Translations under genes and position numbers: made by a program | In this document: positions 39,129-47,825 of the stretch, piece after piece | How positions within the stretch are numbered: the first letter of the stretch is position 1 | Layout of the letters: every line of letters starts with the position of its first letter | Notes under the pieces: model-generated | Database searches by the model: none | What the model was told of the DNA's origin: nothing | Seen by the model: the letters and a program-made list of their open reading frames with translations, nothing else | DNA from: Alistipes ihumii AP11 | GTDB lineage: Bacteria; Bacteroidota; Bacteroidia; Bacteroidales; Rikenellaceae | DNA length: 64,000 nucleotides | Assembly (NCBI RefSeq): GCF_025144665.1 | Contig: NZ_CP102294.1 | Span: 1,674,001-1,738,000, forward strand | Direction of reading: 5' to 3'

Positions 39129-40190
39129 ATGGAAAATCGTTTGATCGCTGTCCGTCTGTCGGCCCAGCAGCTGTCCGATCCGCGCTTCGACGATCCGCGT
39201 GCGCTCGTGCGATGGATGGGAGCCGTTCAGGCACAGGACTACAAGGCGGTCCGCTGGGCTGTCGGAATCCGGTTGCGCACCGCCTCGCTGCGCGCCGTCG
39301 ACCGGGCGCTGGAGCGGGGCGAGATTCTTCGGACGCATGTGATGCGGCCTACGTGGCATTTGGTTGCGGCCGAGGATATTCGATGGATGCTGCGGCTCTC
39401 GGCCCGGCGCATCCGGTCGGCCAACAGCTCGCTGGCCCGCAGCCGGGGACTGGGGATCGACGACGGAATGTACTCCCGCAGCAATCGCCTGATCGAAAAA
39501 ATGTTGAGAGGAAACCTCTGCCTGACCAAGCGACAGATCGCCGACCGTTTCCAGGCGGCAGGCATTGCCGCCGACACGCATTTCATGACGCGCTACCTGA
39601 TGCGGGCCGAGGCCGACGGGATCGTCTGCAGCGGTCCCGACCGGGCCGGGCAGTTCACCTATGCGCTGCTCGAGGAGCGGGTCGCGCCGGTTCCCGAGCT
39701 GACGCGCGACGAGTCGTTGGGCCGGTTGGCCCGCGCTTATTTTCGCAGCCACAGTCCGGCGACGGCGTCCGATTTCGCCTGGTGGTCGGGCTTGTCCGCA
39801 TCGGACGTTCGCGCGGCGATCGGATCGATTCGGGACGAGTTGGAAACGCTGCGGCTCGGGGATCGGGAGCGGTTGATACATCGCTCTTGGACGGATTTTC
39901 CCGCTCCGGCCCCGGCGTTGCACCTGCTGCCTCCCTACGACGAGTACCTGATCGGTTACCGCGACCGCGAACCGGTACTTCGGGCCGAGCACGCTCCGGC
40001 GGCGCATAACCGGTGGGGGATTTTCTATCCTGTCGTTCTTGCGGCCGGCCGGGTGGCCGGAAACTGGTCCGCGGCTCGCCGGGAGGGACGGCCGATAGCC
40101 GAAGTCTCGTTTTTCGATTCGTTCGGACCTGCCGATCCGGCGCTTGTCGAACAGGCCGTCGGGCGCTATCGGGCATTCTTTGAACGGTGA
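39129..40190 (+). CDS. Winged-helix protein of the HTH_42 superfamily (AlkZ/AlkX relatives)
   Basis: 353 residues. The ATG at 39129 starts MENRLIAVRLSAQQL, typical of the family. It has GAVQAQDYKAVRWAVGIR at residues 31-48, VMRPTWHLVAAEDIRWML, a three-winged-helix core and the C-terminal LLPPYDEYLIGYRDRE. This is the PF06224 superfamily, which includes the interstrand-crosslink DNA glycosylase AlkZ; AlkZ uses a Q-x-D pair, whereas this protein reads Q-A-Q at the corresponding place, as in related subfamilies. A DNA repair role toward alkylated bases is a reasonable inference but unproven. It stands alone. Confidence 0.85.
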   Translation: MENRLIAVRLSAQQLSDPRFDDPRALVRWMGAVQAQDYKAVRWAVGIRLRTASLRAVDRALERGEILRTHVMRPTWHLVAAEDIRWMLRLSARRIRSANSSLARSRGLGIDDGMYSRSNRLIEKMLRGNLCLTKRQIADRFQAAGIAADTHFMTRYLMRAEADGIVCSGPDRAGQFTYALLEERVAPVPELTRDESLGRLARAYFRSHSPATASDFAWWSGLSASDVRAAIGSIRDELETLRLGDRERLIHRSWTDFPAPAPALHLLPPYDEYLIGYRDREPVLRAEHAPAAHNRWGIFYPVVLAAGRVAGNWSAARREGRPIAEVSFFDSFGPADPALVEQAVGRYRAFFER

Positions 40191-40438
40191 TTGCGTTCAT
40201 TCCGGACTCGTTTTACATTTTTCGGCTTCGATTTTCCGTTATGGCGAAAGAAAAATCCGTTTTCGTATTGCGACGACCGGTTTCCCGTTTCGTTTCCCCG
40301 GTTCCGGCCTGCCCGTTGCGGGGGGCGGTCGGTATCCGGCGCGGCGGATTCCCGGGCCTTCGGATTTTCAAGAACGCGGTAAGTGCCTTGCGATGTCCGT
40401 TTCCCGGAAGCTCTTCGAAAGAAAAGAGATTTGAAAAG
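40191..40438. other. Gene-free stretch
   Basis: Nothing recognised between the HTH_42 gene and the hairpin at 40439. Confidence 0.45.
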
Positions 40439-40458
40439 CCGGTACGATAGCGTACCGG
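40427..40458 (-). terminator. Likely terminator of the kinase-rsmF transcript
   Basis: CCGGTACG / CGTACCGG form a perfect 8-bp stem with a 4-nt loop (40439-40458), followed on the minus strand by CTTTTCAAATC. It lies about 100 bp past the rsmF stop, so the 3' UTR includes the 52-nt inverted repeat. Confidence 0.65.
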
Positions 40459-40502
40459 AGCGTTCAAACGGGCCGTATGGCCGGGATTCCCCGTATTCGG
40501 TA

Positions 40503-40554
40503 CCTGAAACTGCGTAAGAGCGTATTCTCCGAACTGCCGAAATCGTCGGTGCGG
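40503..40554. repeat. 52-bp inverted repeat, arm A (3' flank of the rsmF-like gene)
   Basis: Reverse complement of 40962-41013 with three mismatches. It ends two bases from the rsmF stop codon. All three differences become G-U pairs in a plus-strand RNA. Confidence 0.93.
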
Positions 40555-40556
40555 AA

Positions 40557-41927
40557 TCAGAGCGTCGCGATGCGCAGTTCCTTCGGGTAAAGATTGTTCG
40601 ACCGGTTCCCGATTCGCTTGATCCATCCGAGCGTCAGGCCGTCGCAGGCGATCCGGTTGATCCCCTCGCTCAGCAGAGTCGGGTCGGTCTCTCTTTTGCG
40701 CAGATAGTCGAGCGCCTGCTCTCGGTCGAGAACGGCGGTCGGAGCGGCTTCGGGGTTCAGGTCGTGGAACATGGCCAGCGCGTGGTCCGGCTTCAGCCGG
40801 CCTCCGAAAAGCTGACCCATCCGAATGCCCGAGCGGACGACGGGCAGATTCTCCGCGATTTCCCGGACGGCTGCGAAAGCGCGTCCGTAATAACCGTAAA
40901 CCGTGTCGTCGACCGTTGCGAAGCGCATGAGTTCGGGCTGTCCCACCCAACGCGCGACCTCCCGCACCGACGATTTCGGCAGTTCGGAGAATATGCTCTT
41001 ACGCGGTTTCGGGACCTGCAGGCGCCGTCTGCCGTCGGCTTTGCGCACGACGGCAGCGAAAAAGCCCTCGCCGCGTGTCCGGTGCGGATAGAAGCGGAAT
41101 GTGCCGATGCCGTCCGTCTCTCCTCGCTCGATGCCCCACTCCGGAGCCGTCCCGACGTCGATCGTCCCTTCGCAGTCGTATTGCGAGGCGAGCCAGCGGA
41201 CGTTCTGCTCGTTCTCGGCCGGGTTGAACGTGCAGGTGCTGTATATCAGCGCGCCTCCGGGACGGAGCGCGTCCCATGCCTCACCCAGAATGCGCCGTTG
41301 CCGGGCCGCGCACAGCTCGGCTCCCGATTCGCTCCATTGCCGTCTCGACTCGCGGTCCTTGCGGAACATGCCCTCGCCCGAGCAGGGCGCGTCGACCAGA
41401 ATCAGGTCGAAGTAGTGCCCGAACGGAGCGAAACGGGCCGGATCGGCGCTCGTTACGACGACATTCCCGATCCCCCACCGCCGGACGTTGTCGGACAGGA
41501 CCGCCGCCCGGGCGCGGACCGGCTCGTTCGCGACGATCAGGCTCTCGGGACCGGCCAGGCTCGAAAGAAGCGTCGTCTTGCCTCCGGGAGCCGCGCACAG
41601 GTCGAGTATCCGCAAAGGCGCTCCGGAGTCGGCTACGGCACCGAAAACAGCCTCCAGAAACATCGAGCTCGCCTCCTGCACGTAGTAAGCTCCGCCGTGC
41701 AGCGACGGGTCGAGCGTAAATGAGGGCCGCTCGGGCAGATAAAAGCCGTACCGGCTCCACGGGACAGGCTCGAGAGCAGGCTTCGATGCCGTTTTGTAAG
41801 GATTGTACCGGACACTGACGACCGGGTCTCCGTCCAGCGCGTCGAGCAGCAGGCGAGCCTGCCGCGTTCCGAGCTGTTCCTCGATCCGACGCGCGAACGC
41901 TTCGGGGAAAAAGGATTCGCCGTCCAT
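40557..41927 (-). CDS. rsmF: 16S rRNA cytosine-C5 methyltransferase, RsmF/YebU type
   Basis: An S-adenosylmethionine-dependent RNA m5C methyltransferase of 456 residues. The fold is the NOL1/NOP2/Sun type: SAM-binding loop LDLCAAPGGKTTLL, VDAPCSGEGMFRKD with the second cysteine, and catalytic motif YSTCTFNPAENE. The C-terminal domain (PRKSIFSELPKS onward) fits the RsmF/YebU PUA-like region. The ATG at 41927 shares its A with the stop of the upstream kinase (TAATG), so translation is coupled. Codons about 305-322 form one arm of a 52-bp inverted repeat whose other arm lies just after this stop codon. RsmF symbol is by family; target base not proven. Confidence 0.88.
   Translation of the reverse strand: MDGESFFPEAFARRIEEQLGTRQARLLLDALDGDPVVSVRYNPYKTASKPALEPVPWSRYGFYLPERPSFTLDPSLHGGAYYVQEASSMFLEAVFGAVADSGAPLRILDLCAAPGGKTTLLSSLAGPESLIVANEPVRARAAVLSDNVRRWGIGNVVVTSADPARFAPFGHYFDLILVDAPCSGEGMFRKDRESRRQWSESGAELCAARQRRILGEAWDALRPGGALIYSTCTFNPAENEQNVRWLASQYDCEGTIDVGTAPEWGIERGETDGIGTFRFYPHRTRGEGFFAAVVRKADGRRRLQVPKPRKSIFSELPKSSVREVARWVGQPELMRFATVDDTVYGYYGRAFAAVREIAENLPVVRSGIRMGQLFGGRLKPDHALAMFHDLNPEAAPTAVLDREQALDYLRKRETDPTLLSEGINRIACDGLTLGWIKRIGNRSNNLYPKELRIATL
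40962..41013. repeat. 52-bp inverted repeat, arm B (inside the rsmF-like gene)
   Basis: Encodes the PKPRKSIFSELPKSSV region of the methyltransferase; 49 of 52 positions are complementary to arm A, with 407 bp between the arms. Confidence 0.93.
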
Positions 41928-42538
41928 TACAGGCCCGACTTTTTCAAAGACTCGATCCGTCCCACGACATCGTCCAGCGACGACGGGTCGTCGACGAAAT
42001 CGACGCGGTCGACGTCGATGGTTATCACCTCGCCCCGGTAGATTCGGCTGATCCATTCGTCGTACTTGCGGTTGAGCCGCTCGAGGTATTCCTCCTGTAT
42101 GCTCATTTCGTAGGCTCTCCCCCGCTTCTTGATCTGCGACACGAGCGTCGGCACGCTCGCCTTCAGATAGATCAGCAGATCGGGCGCCTGCGTGAGCCCG
42201 GTCGCCAGATCGAAAATCTTCATGTAGGTGTCGAAATCGCGCGTCGACATCAGGCCCGTTTCGTGCAGGTTCGTCGCAAAGATATGGGCGTCCTCGTAAA
42301 TCGTGCGGTCCTGAATCAGGTCGCTGCCCGTCGACAGGATTTCGGTAGCCTGCCGGATGCGCTGGCCGAGAAAGTAAATCTGCAGGTTGAACGACCAGCG
42401 GTTCATATCGTCGTAGAAATCGCCGATATAGGGATTGTCGCTCTCCTCGAAATAGGCTTTGGCGCCCGTCCTCTGAGACAGGATGCCCGTGAGCGAGGTC
42501 TTCCCGCTTCCGATATTTCCGGCTATGGCGATATACAT
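41927..42538 (-). CDS. Deoxynucleoside kinase
   Basis: Phosphorylates purine or pyrimidine deoxynucleosides for salvage. 203 residues: P-loop GNIGSGKTSL (7-16), FEESDNPYIGDFYDD, the helical ILSTGSDLIQDRTIYEDAHIF segment with the catalytic DRT/ED region, LIYLKASV, and a lid rich in Arg (IKKRGRAYEM). This is the dGK/dAK family of Gram-positives and Bacteroidota; the preferred base cannot be told by eye. The ATG at 42538 starts directly with the P-loop strand, and the gene has a full promoter upstream. Its stop overlaps the methyltransferase start. Confidence 0.92.
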   Translation of the reverse strand: MYIAIAGNIGSGKTSLTGILSQRTGAKAYFEESDNPYIGDFYDDMNRWSFNLQIYFLGQRIRQATEILSTGSDLIQDRTIYEDAHIFATNLHETGLMSTRDFDTYMKIFDLATGLTQAPDLLIYLKASVPTLVSQIKKRGRAYEMSIQEEYLERLNRKYDEWISRIYRGEVITIDVDRVDFVDDPSSLDDVVGRIESLKKSGL

Positions 42539-43129
42539 GTCGATAGTTTTTGGACCCGCCCGGCGAAAAGCGATCGCCGCGACGGATAGGGTGAATACAA
42601 ATTTAGCGCTTTTTCCGGATAATATCAATTCGGGTCTTTCCGGCCTATTGTCCGAACCGTTCGTCCGGCGTTTTGCGGAGCGTTCGGGGCGCCCGTTTCC
42701 GTCCGCTTCGCAGAAAGCGCACCGGCGATTCCCGTCTTGAAAAAGAGCAAGTTCCGGAGTATGGCCCGATACGGGATTCCATGCAGTCTTCCCGCTTTCC
42801 GATGACTGTCCGATCGGCATTTCGTCCGACGGGCAATTGTGTGGCCGTGTCTGCCGGCAGCGGGCGTCTCGGTTACGGCTTGCGCGAACGGTTTGTTTCG
42901 GAGAGGCGGCCGCCTCCGTTTTTTCCCCGGGTCCGGCGTAAGGTCGTTCCCGTCGGAGAGGTAACCCGGGAAGCATCGTTCCGACCGGGACGGAACGGGC
43001 GTTTTCGGGCCGCCCGATCCGAGCGCGGATTCGTGCCGGCGACATGCCAAGACGACGCGGACGCCTTTGTGCGGCGTTCGCTTCTTTCGATTGTCCGTTT
43101 GGCTGGCGGGCGGAAGATACGGATGATGC
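42539..43129. other. Gene-free stretch with the kinase promoter
   Basis: The left part holds the promoter at 42598-42628. The rest is GC-rich, with no credible gene; a loopless GGCGGCC palindrome with a T6 run near 42903-42924 has no gene to serve. Confidence 0.45.
42598..42628 (-). promoter_or_regulatory. Promoter of the deoxynucleoside kinase-rsmF operon
   Basis: On the minus strand: TTG (42628-42626), 20-bp spacer, TAAATTTG (42605-42598), matching TAnnTTTG. The leader would be about 50 nt. Confidence 0.8.
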
Positions 43130-44305
43130 TCAGCGGTTCGCTTCGTTCTTTCCCGCTTCGATCCGTCCGTAAAGCGTTCCGAGGTTTTCGACCATCCGCT
43201 CCCATGTGAATCGCTTCTTGTACTCGCGGATATTCGTGCGGAAACGTTCCAAAAGCCCGTCGCTGAAAAAACGGCCGATCGCTTCCGCGATCGCCTCCGC
43301 GTCGGGCCGGACGACCAGACCGGTCTCGCCGTCGGGAACGATCTCGCCCAAACCTCCGACATCCGTGACCAGAGTCGGCACGTCGAACCAGTAGGCGATC
43401 TGCGTGACTCCGCTCTGCGTCGCGCTGCGGTAAGGCTGAACGATCAGGTCGCTGGCCGAAAACAGTTTGCCCACTTCGTCCTCGGCGATGAAACGATCCA
43501 TCATCACCAGGCTGTCGCGGATGCCGAGCCGGTCGATCTGTTCGGCATAGCGCTCGCGGCCGCTGTAATACTCTCCGGCTACGATCAGCTTGTGCCGCCC
43601 GTCGAGCCCTCCGCGACGGCGGAGCAGGGCCCATGCGTCGAGCAGCAGGTCGAGTCCCTTGTAGTCGCGTATGTAGCCGAAGAACATCGCGTAGCGGCAC
43701 GACGGGTCGAGTCCCAGTTCGCCGCACGCCTGTTCTCGGGGCAGAGGATCGCCGTAGCCTGTATACATCGGATGGGGCGAGAAGACCGACGGTTTGGTGC
43801 GGTCGAAGAGGTCGAGCTGGGCCCGTATCTCGCGCGACATGTAGACGAAGCCGTCGAGCGAGCCGGTCATGTAGCGCGTCAGCAGCCGGTCCATCGGGCG
43901 GCTCTCGTGCGGGAGCACGTTGTCCATGATCCCCACCGTCCGGGTGCCTCCGCGCCGGGCGATCCGGCAGACGGTTCCCAGCGCCGGGGCCATCTGAGGA
44001 ATCCAGTAGCGGACGATCAGCAGGTCGGGCTGCTCGCGCCGGATGCGCAGGCCGGTACGGATCCAGTTCAGCGGATTCACCGAGTTCAGCACGCGCGTGA
44101 TGTCGAGCCCTTCCGGGGCGGGCGCGTCGGTAAACTGGCTCTTGCCCGGAAACAGGAAGGACGGGTATTGCAGCGTGAACGTATAGAGCCGGCAGGGTAT
44201 TCCCGCCCGGTTCAGCGTGCGGGCCAGCAGATGGTCGAAGTCGGCCAGTCCTCCCCGGTACGGGTGGGCGGGGCCGAGCAGCACGGCATTCGTCGGTCTT
44301 TTCAT
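43130..44305 (-). CDS. Glycosyltransferase family 1/4 (GT-B)
   Basis: 391 residues in a GT-B layout. The N-terminal half has NAVLLGPAHPYRGGLADFDHLLARTL (donor-side loop GPAHPYRGG), IRREQPDLLIVRYW and a YMSREIRAQL helix; the C-terminal half has AMFFGYIRDYKGLDLLLDAW, KLIVAGEYY, FIAEDEVGKLFSASDLIVQPY and an E-x7-E-like TQSGVTQIAYWFDVPTLVTDVGGLGE. This is the mannosyl-type GT4 family for envelope glycans, acceptor unknown. Its ATG overlaps the GH3 stop (ATGA), so both are made together. The stop is followed by a gene-free stretch. Confidence 0.88.
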   Translation of the reverse strand: MKRPTNAVLLGPAHPYRGGLADFDHLLARTLNRAGIPCRLYTFTLQYPSFLFPGKSQFTDAPAPEGLDITRVLNSVNPLNWIRTGLRIRREQPDLLIVRYWIPQMAPALGTVCRIARRGGTRTVGIMDNVLPHESRPMDRLLTRYMTGSLDGFVYMSREIRAQLDLFDRTKPSVFSPHPMYTGYGDPLPREQACGELGLDPSCRYAMFFGYIRDYKGLDLLLDAWALLRRRGGLDGRHKLIVAGEYYSGRERYAEQIDRLGIRDSLVMMDRFIAEDEVGKLFSASDLIVQPYRSATQSGVTQIAYWFDVPTLVTDVGGLGEIVPDGETGLVVRPDAEAIAEAIGRFFSDGLLERFRTNIREYKKRFTWERMVENLGTLYGRIEAGKNEANR

Positions 44306-45825
44306 TTCGGGTCGTTTGAACGTTCGTCGGCGGTCAGTTGGTCGATGTAGGTACGGTCGTTGAACAGGCGGGGAACCTTGTTCTGCCCGCCCGCCTTGCC
44401 GCGGCTTTTCATCCAGCGGTAGAACGTGCCCGGCGGCACGACGGTCAGCGTCGGGCGCATCAGCGTCGTATCCTTGAAGCGCTTGGCCTCGTAGTCGGAG
44501 TTGACGCTTTGCAGCGCGCGGTCCAGCGTGTCGGTGAAGCGCTCCGCATCGTCGGGCGGCGTGTCGAATTCGACGACCCACTGATGCGATCCTTTGCTTC
44601 GTCCGTTCATGTAGACGGGGCCGGCCGTGTAGTCGCTGATGCGCGCGCCGGTCGCGTCGCAGGCGGCCTTGAGCGCCGTTTCGGCGTTATCGACGATGAC
44701 CTCCTCGCCGAAGGCGTTGATATAGTGGCGCGTGCGCCCGGTGATCCGGATCTTGTACGGAGCGAGCGACGTGAACTCGACCGTGTCGCCGATCTGGTAG
44801 CGCCACAGGCCGTTGCAGGTCGTGATGATCATCGCGTAGTTGATCCCCTTGGCGACCCCCTCGAGCGGCACTGCCCGGGACGGATCGTCCAGATCGCGCA
44901 CCGGCAGGAACTCGTAGTACACGCCGTAGTCGAGCATCAGCAGCAGGTCGTCCGACGCCGGATCGTTCTGTATGGCGAAGAAGCCCTCCGATGCGTTGTA
45001 GGTTTCCATGTATTTCATCCTGTCGGACGGAATGAGCTGCCGGTACTGCTCCCGGTAGGGCTTGAAGTTCATGCCGCCGTGCGTGAACAGCTCCAGGCGG
45101 GGCCACACTTCGAGCAGGTTGCTTTTGCCCGTAAATTCGAGCACCTTGCGCAGCATGACCAGATTCCACGACGGAACCCCGGCGAAAGCCGTTACGTTCT
45201 GTCCGACCGTCTCGCGGCAAATCGCCTCGACTTTCTTCTCGAAATCGGGAATCAGCGCCGTCTCGGGCTTCGGAACGCGCATCCGGCCGGCCAGCCGGGG
45301 CGTGTTTTCGATCAGAATGGCCGACAGGTCGCCTTCCTGAGCGCGGCCTCCGGTCGTTTCGAGACGCCGGCTGCCTCCGAGCGTCAGCGTTTTGCCCGAG
45401 AATACGTCCGTGTCGGGCCATAGCGAGCCGGTCAGGCAGACGATGTCGAGCGGGCCCCGCATGTGGCATCCGCGCAATCCTTCGCGGCTCACCGGGATAA
45501 ACTTGCTCTTGGCCGAGGTCGTGCCCGACGATTTGGCGAACCAGCGGACCTCGCCGGGCCAGCAGACGTCCGCTTCGCCCCGGCGCATCCGCTCGATGTA
45601 CGGCGTGAAACCGTCGTAGTCGGTTACCGGTACCCGCGAGGCGAATTGCTCCGCGGTCCGGATCGCGTGAAAGCCGTGCTCCGTGCCGAAAAGCGTCGGA
45701 GCGGCCCGGTCCAGCAGCCGGCGGAGCTGTCTCTGCTGCACCTGAGCCGGATGCTTCATAAAGCGGTCGATCTCGCGCAGGCGGGGAGCGGAGAGTAAGC
45801 GGATCAGTCGTGTCTTGAGCGCCAT
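44302..45825 (-). CDS. GH3 family acyl-adenylating enzyme
   Basis: 507 residues of the GH3 family, known in plants for conjugating amino acids to jasmonate and auxin through an acyl-adenylate. The ATP-binding motif is FAKSSGTTSAKSKFIPVS (SSGTT-S), with METYNASEGFFAIQ (YxASEG) and the motif III region LWRYQIGDTVEF; the hinge segment IKITGRTRHYINAFGEEV resembles the Lys/hinge region. All core sites look intact. Bacteroidota often carry one such gene; its substrate is unknown. It follows trkA by 49 bp and overlaps the glycosyltransferase gene by 4 nt. Confidence 0.92.
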   Translation of the reverse strand: MALKTRLIRLLSAPRLREIDRFMKHPAQVQQRQLRRLLDRAAPTLFGTEHGFHAIRTAEQFASRVPVTDYDGFTPYIERMRRGEADVCWPGEVRWFAKSSGTTSAKSKFIPVSREGLRGCHMRGPLDIVCLTGSLWPDTDVFSGKTLTLGGSRRLETTGGRAQEGDLSAILIENTPRLAGRMRVPKPETALIPDFEKKVEAICRETVGQNVTAFAGVPSWNLVMLRKVLEFTGKSNLLEVWPRLELFTHGGMNFKPYREQYRQLIPSDRMKYMETYNASEGFFAIQNDPASDDLLLMLDYGVYYEFLPVRDLDDPSRAVPLEGVAKGINYAMIITTCNGLWRYQIGDTVEFTSLAPYKIRITGRTRHYINAFGEEVIVDNAETALKAACDATGARISDYTAGPVYMNGRSKGSHQWVVEFDTPPDDAERFTDTLDRALQSVNSDYEAKRFKDTTLMRPTLTVVPPGTFYRWMKSRGKAGGQNKVPRLFNDRTYIDQLTADERSNDPK

Positions 45826-45874
45826 AGGCTTGTCGTGTTACGGCCGGGGCCTTCGGGGCGAAGGTTCCGGGAAA

Positions 45875-47215
45875 CTAATTGAAGAATTTTCCGATTTTCG
45901 AAATGGCCGACGGGAGCGAGAAGACGACGACCCGGTCGTAGGCGTTGATCTCGGTATTGCCTACGGCGATGAACGTCCTGTCGCCGCGTACGATGCCGCC
46001 GATCGTCGCGTCGTGCGGGAAGTTCAGGTCGCGTATCTTGACTTTCGTGGCCGGCGAGTTGGGCTTGACGATGAATTCGAGCACCTCGGCGTCGCAGCCC
46101 GTCAGGCACTTGATCGCCTGTACGTCGGTCGACATCGTGAAGCGGAAGATGTTGCTCGCCGTGATCAGCTTCTTGTTGACGATCGTGTCGATGCCCATGC
46201 TCTCGGCCAGGTTGATGAAGTTCAGGTTCTCGACCTCGGCGATCACTTTCTTCACGCCGAGCCGTTTGGCCAGCATCGCGGCCAGAATGTTCGTCTCGGC
46301 GCGGCCCGTCACGGCCACGAAGGCGTCCATATTGCTCAGTCCCTCTTCGATCATCGCTTCGGTATTGCGCCCGTCTTCGTTGATAATCAGTGTTTTTTCG
46401 AGCTGCTCGGCCAGTTTGTAGGCCTTTTCGGGCGTATAGTCGACCAGCTTGATATTGACTTCGTCCTGCAGTTCGGCCGCCACGCGCGCGCCGATGCGGC
46501 TGCCGCCCAGAATCATCATGTTCTTGATGTCGATATTGGCCTTGCCCGAGAATACCATGACGTCTTTGACCGCATGCTGGTTCGCGATCACGTAGATGTT
46601 GTCGCCGACCTTGAACTGGTCGCTGCCGCGCGGGATGATCGTTTCTCCGTCGCGCGAGATGGCGACCGTGCGGTAGGGCTGCGACTCGCGGTCGTCGGTA
46701 ATTTCGAGCAGCGTCTTGTTGACCAGCGGCGACGAGGCGTCGATCTTGAACACGACGAGCGACAGCTTGCCGCCCGAGAAGTCGACGTATTCGGTCGTGC
46801 TCGTGTGGCCGAGCAGGTTGATCACCTCGTCGGCCGCCACCTGCTCGGGGTAGAACAGGTAGTCGATGCCCATGTCGATGAACATCTCCTTGTTGTTCGG
46901 TTCCAGATACTCGTTGTTGTCGATCCGGGCGATCGACTTACGCGCGCCGAGCTGCTTGGCCAGTATGGCCGAGATGATGTTCGACGTCTCCTCGGGCCGC
47001 ACGGCGATGAACAGATCCGCCTTGCGTACCGAGGCTTTCTTCAGTACCGAGAACGTCGTGCAGTCTCCCTCGATGACGATTACGTCGGCCATGCCGGCGA
47101 TCGACTCGAGCCGCTTGGGGTCGTCGTCCACGACCGTGATGTCGTGATATTCCCCGCTCAGCATCTTGGCCAGATGGCTGCCCACCTCGCCCGCTCCGGC
47201 AATTACGATTTTCAT
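45875..47215 (-). CDS. trkA: Trk potassium uptake regulator TrkA
   Basis: A peripheral cytoplasmic gating ring subunit for TrkH/KtrB channels. The 446 residues form two RCK_N + RCK_C units: the first begins MKIVIAGAGEVGSHLA (GAGEVG, residues 7-12), the second at about residue 230 (MMILGGSRIGARVAAEL), with two C-terminal TrkA_C domains (VDFSGGKLSLVVFKIDASSPLV and VKPNSPATKVKIRDLNFP). No trkH lies in the next genes; GH3 follows instead, so the channel must be elsewhere. Its ATG overlaps the stop of a possible upstream small gene by ATGA. Confidence 0.95.
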   Translation of the reverse strand: MKIVIAGAGEVGSHLAKMLSGEYHDITVVDDDPKRLESIAGMADVIVIEGDCTTFSVLKKASVRKADLFIAVRPEETSNIISAILAKQLGARKSIARIDNNEYLEPNNKEMFIDMGIDYLFYPEQVAADEVINLLGHTSTTEYVDFSGGKLSLVVFKIDASSPLVNKTLLEITDDRESQPYRTVAISRDGETIIPRGSDQFKVGDNIYVIANQHAVKDVMVFSGKANIDIKNMMILGGSRIGARVAAELQDEVNIKLVDYTPEKAYKLAEQLEKTLIINEDGRNTEAMIEEGLSNMDAFVAVTGRAETNILAAMLAKRLGVKKVIAEVENLNFINLAESMGIDTIVNKKLITASNIFRFTMSTDVQAIKCLTGCDAEVLEFIVKPNSPATKVKIRDLNFPHDATIGGIVRGDRTFIAVGNTEINAYDRVVVFSLPSAISKIGKFFN

Positions 47216-47685
47216 GTCTTGTACGTTAGTTTTCGTTTTCGGAAACCGGCATGCGCTCCCTCTCCCATGCAGGCGATCCGGACCGGAAGATCGGGCCGCT
47301 CGCTCGCCGCGCGGTCCGGCGACGCGCCTTGTATCCGCCACGCGGCAAGCCGGCTTTCCGCGCCGATGTCGGAACTTCCCGCGCAGGCAGGCCGTTTTGC
47401 CGTTTTTTTCTCAAAAACCGAACCCGACTTGCGGTTCCGCTCGTCGTATCCGGCCGCTTGTTCGGCCGGACGAGGATTCGACGGCGCGCGGTTCGGCACG
47501 GCCGTTTCGGGCAACTGCAGCCCGGGTCGCTTCCCTTCGGCGCTTATGCTGCCGGAGCCGGGCTTGCGGTTCCGTTTCCCGGCGATCGGGACGGCGGAAT
47601 CGTTCGCTACGGCGGCATAGGCGCAGAGTACGCACAACGCGGTGGCCGGCGGAACCGCCCGGGCGAGTTTTGTCGTCTTTTCCAT
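47212..47685 (-). CDS. Possible small exported protein upstream of trkA
   Basis: 157 codons with an N-terminus like a signal peptide (MEKTTKLARAVPPATALCVLCAYAAVAND), then a low-complexity polar tail. Three things support it: the -7 box at 47726-47719 lies 34 bp before its ATG, its TGA overlaps the trkA ATG (ATGA), and it fills an otherwise long gap. Against it, the tail is Arg/Gly/Ala-rich and the region also has open frames on the other strand, as noise in GC-rich DNA does. It could instead be the trkA 5' leader. No family recognised. Confidence 0.4.
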   Translation of the reverse strand: MEKTTKLARAVPPATALCVLCAYAAVANDSAVPIAGKRNRKPGSGSISAEGKRPGLQLPETAVPNRAPSNPRPAEQAAGYDERNRKSGSVFEKKTAKRPACAGSSDIGAESRLAAWRIQGASPDRAASERPDLPVRIACMGEGAHAGFRKRKLTYKT

Positions 47686-47718
47686 TTTGTGACCGTAACG
47701 GAGTGAAAATCCGATTCA

Positions 47719-47726
47719 CAAATATA
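47719..47726 (-). promoter_or_regulatory. -7 box for the trkA transcript
   Basis: The minus strand reads TATATTTG, an exact TAnnTTTG. The start site would be about 47712. No TTG at the usual -33 position. Confidence 0.6.
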
Positions 47727-47825
47727 AGATAAAATCTCTTTTCGTGACCGCCGGCGGAATATCGTTGGCTTTACCGGAATTTTGTACGAAATTTGCGAAA
47801 AACCTTTGTAAACCGCAAATCGACC

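Noticed and set aside
42903-42924. GC palindrome followed by six T's as a terminator
   Set aside because: The stem leaves almost no loop, and no plus-strand gene ends nearby.
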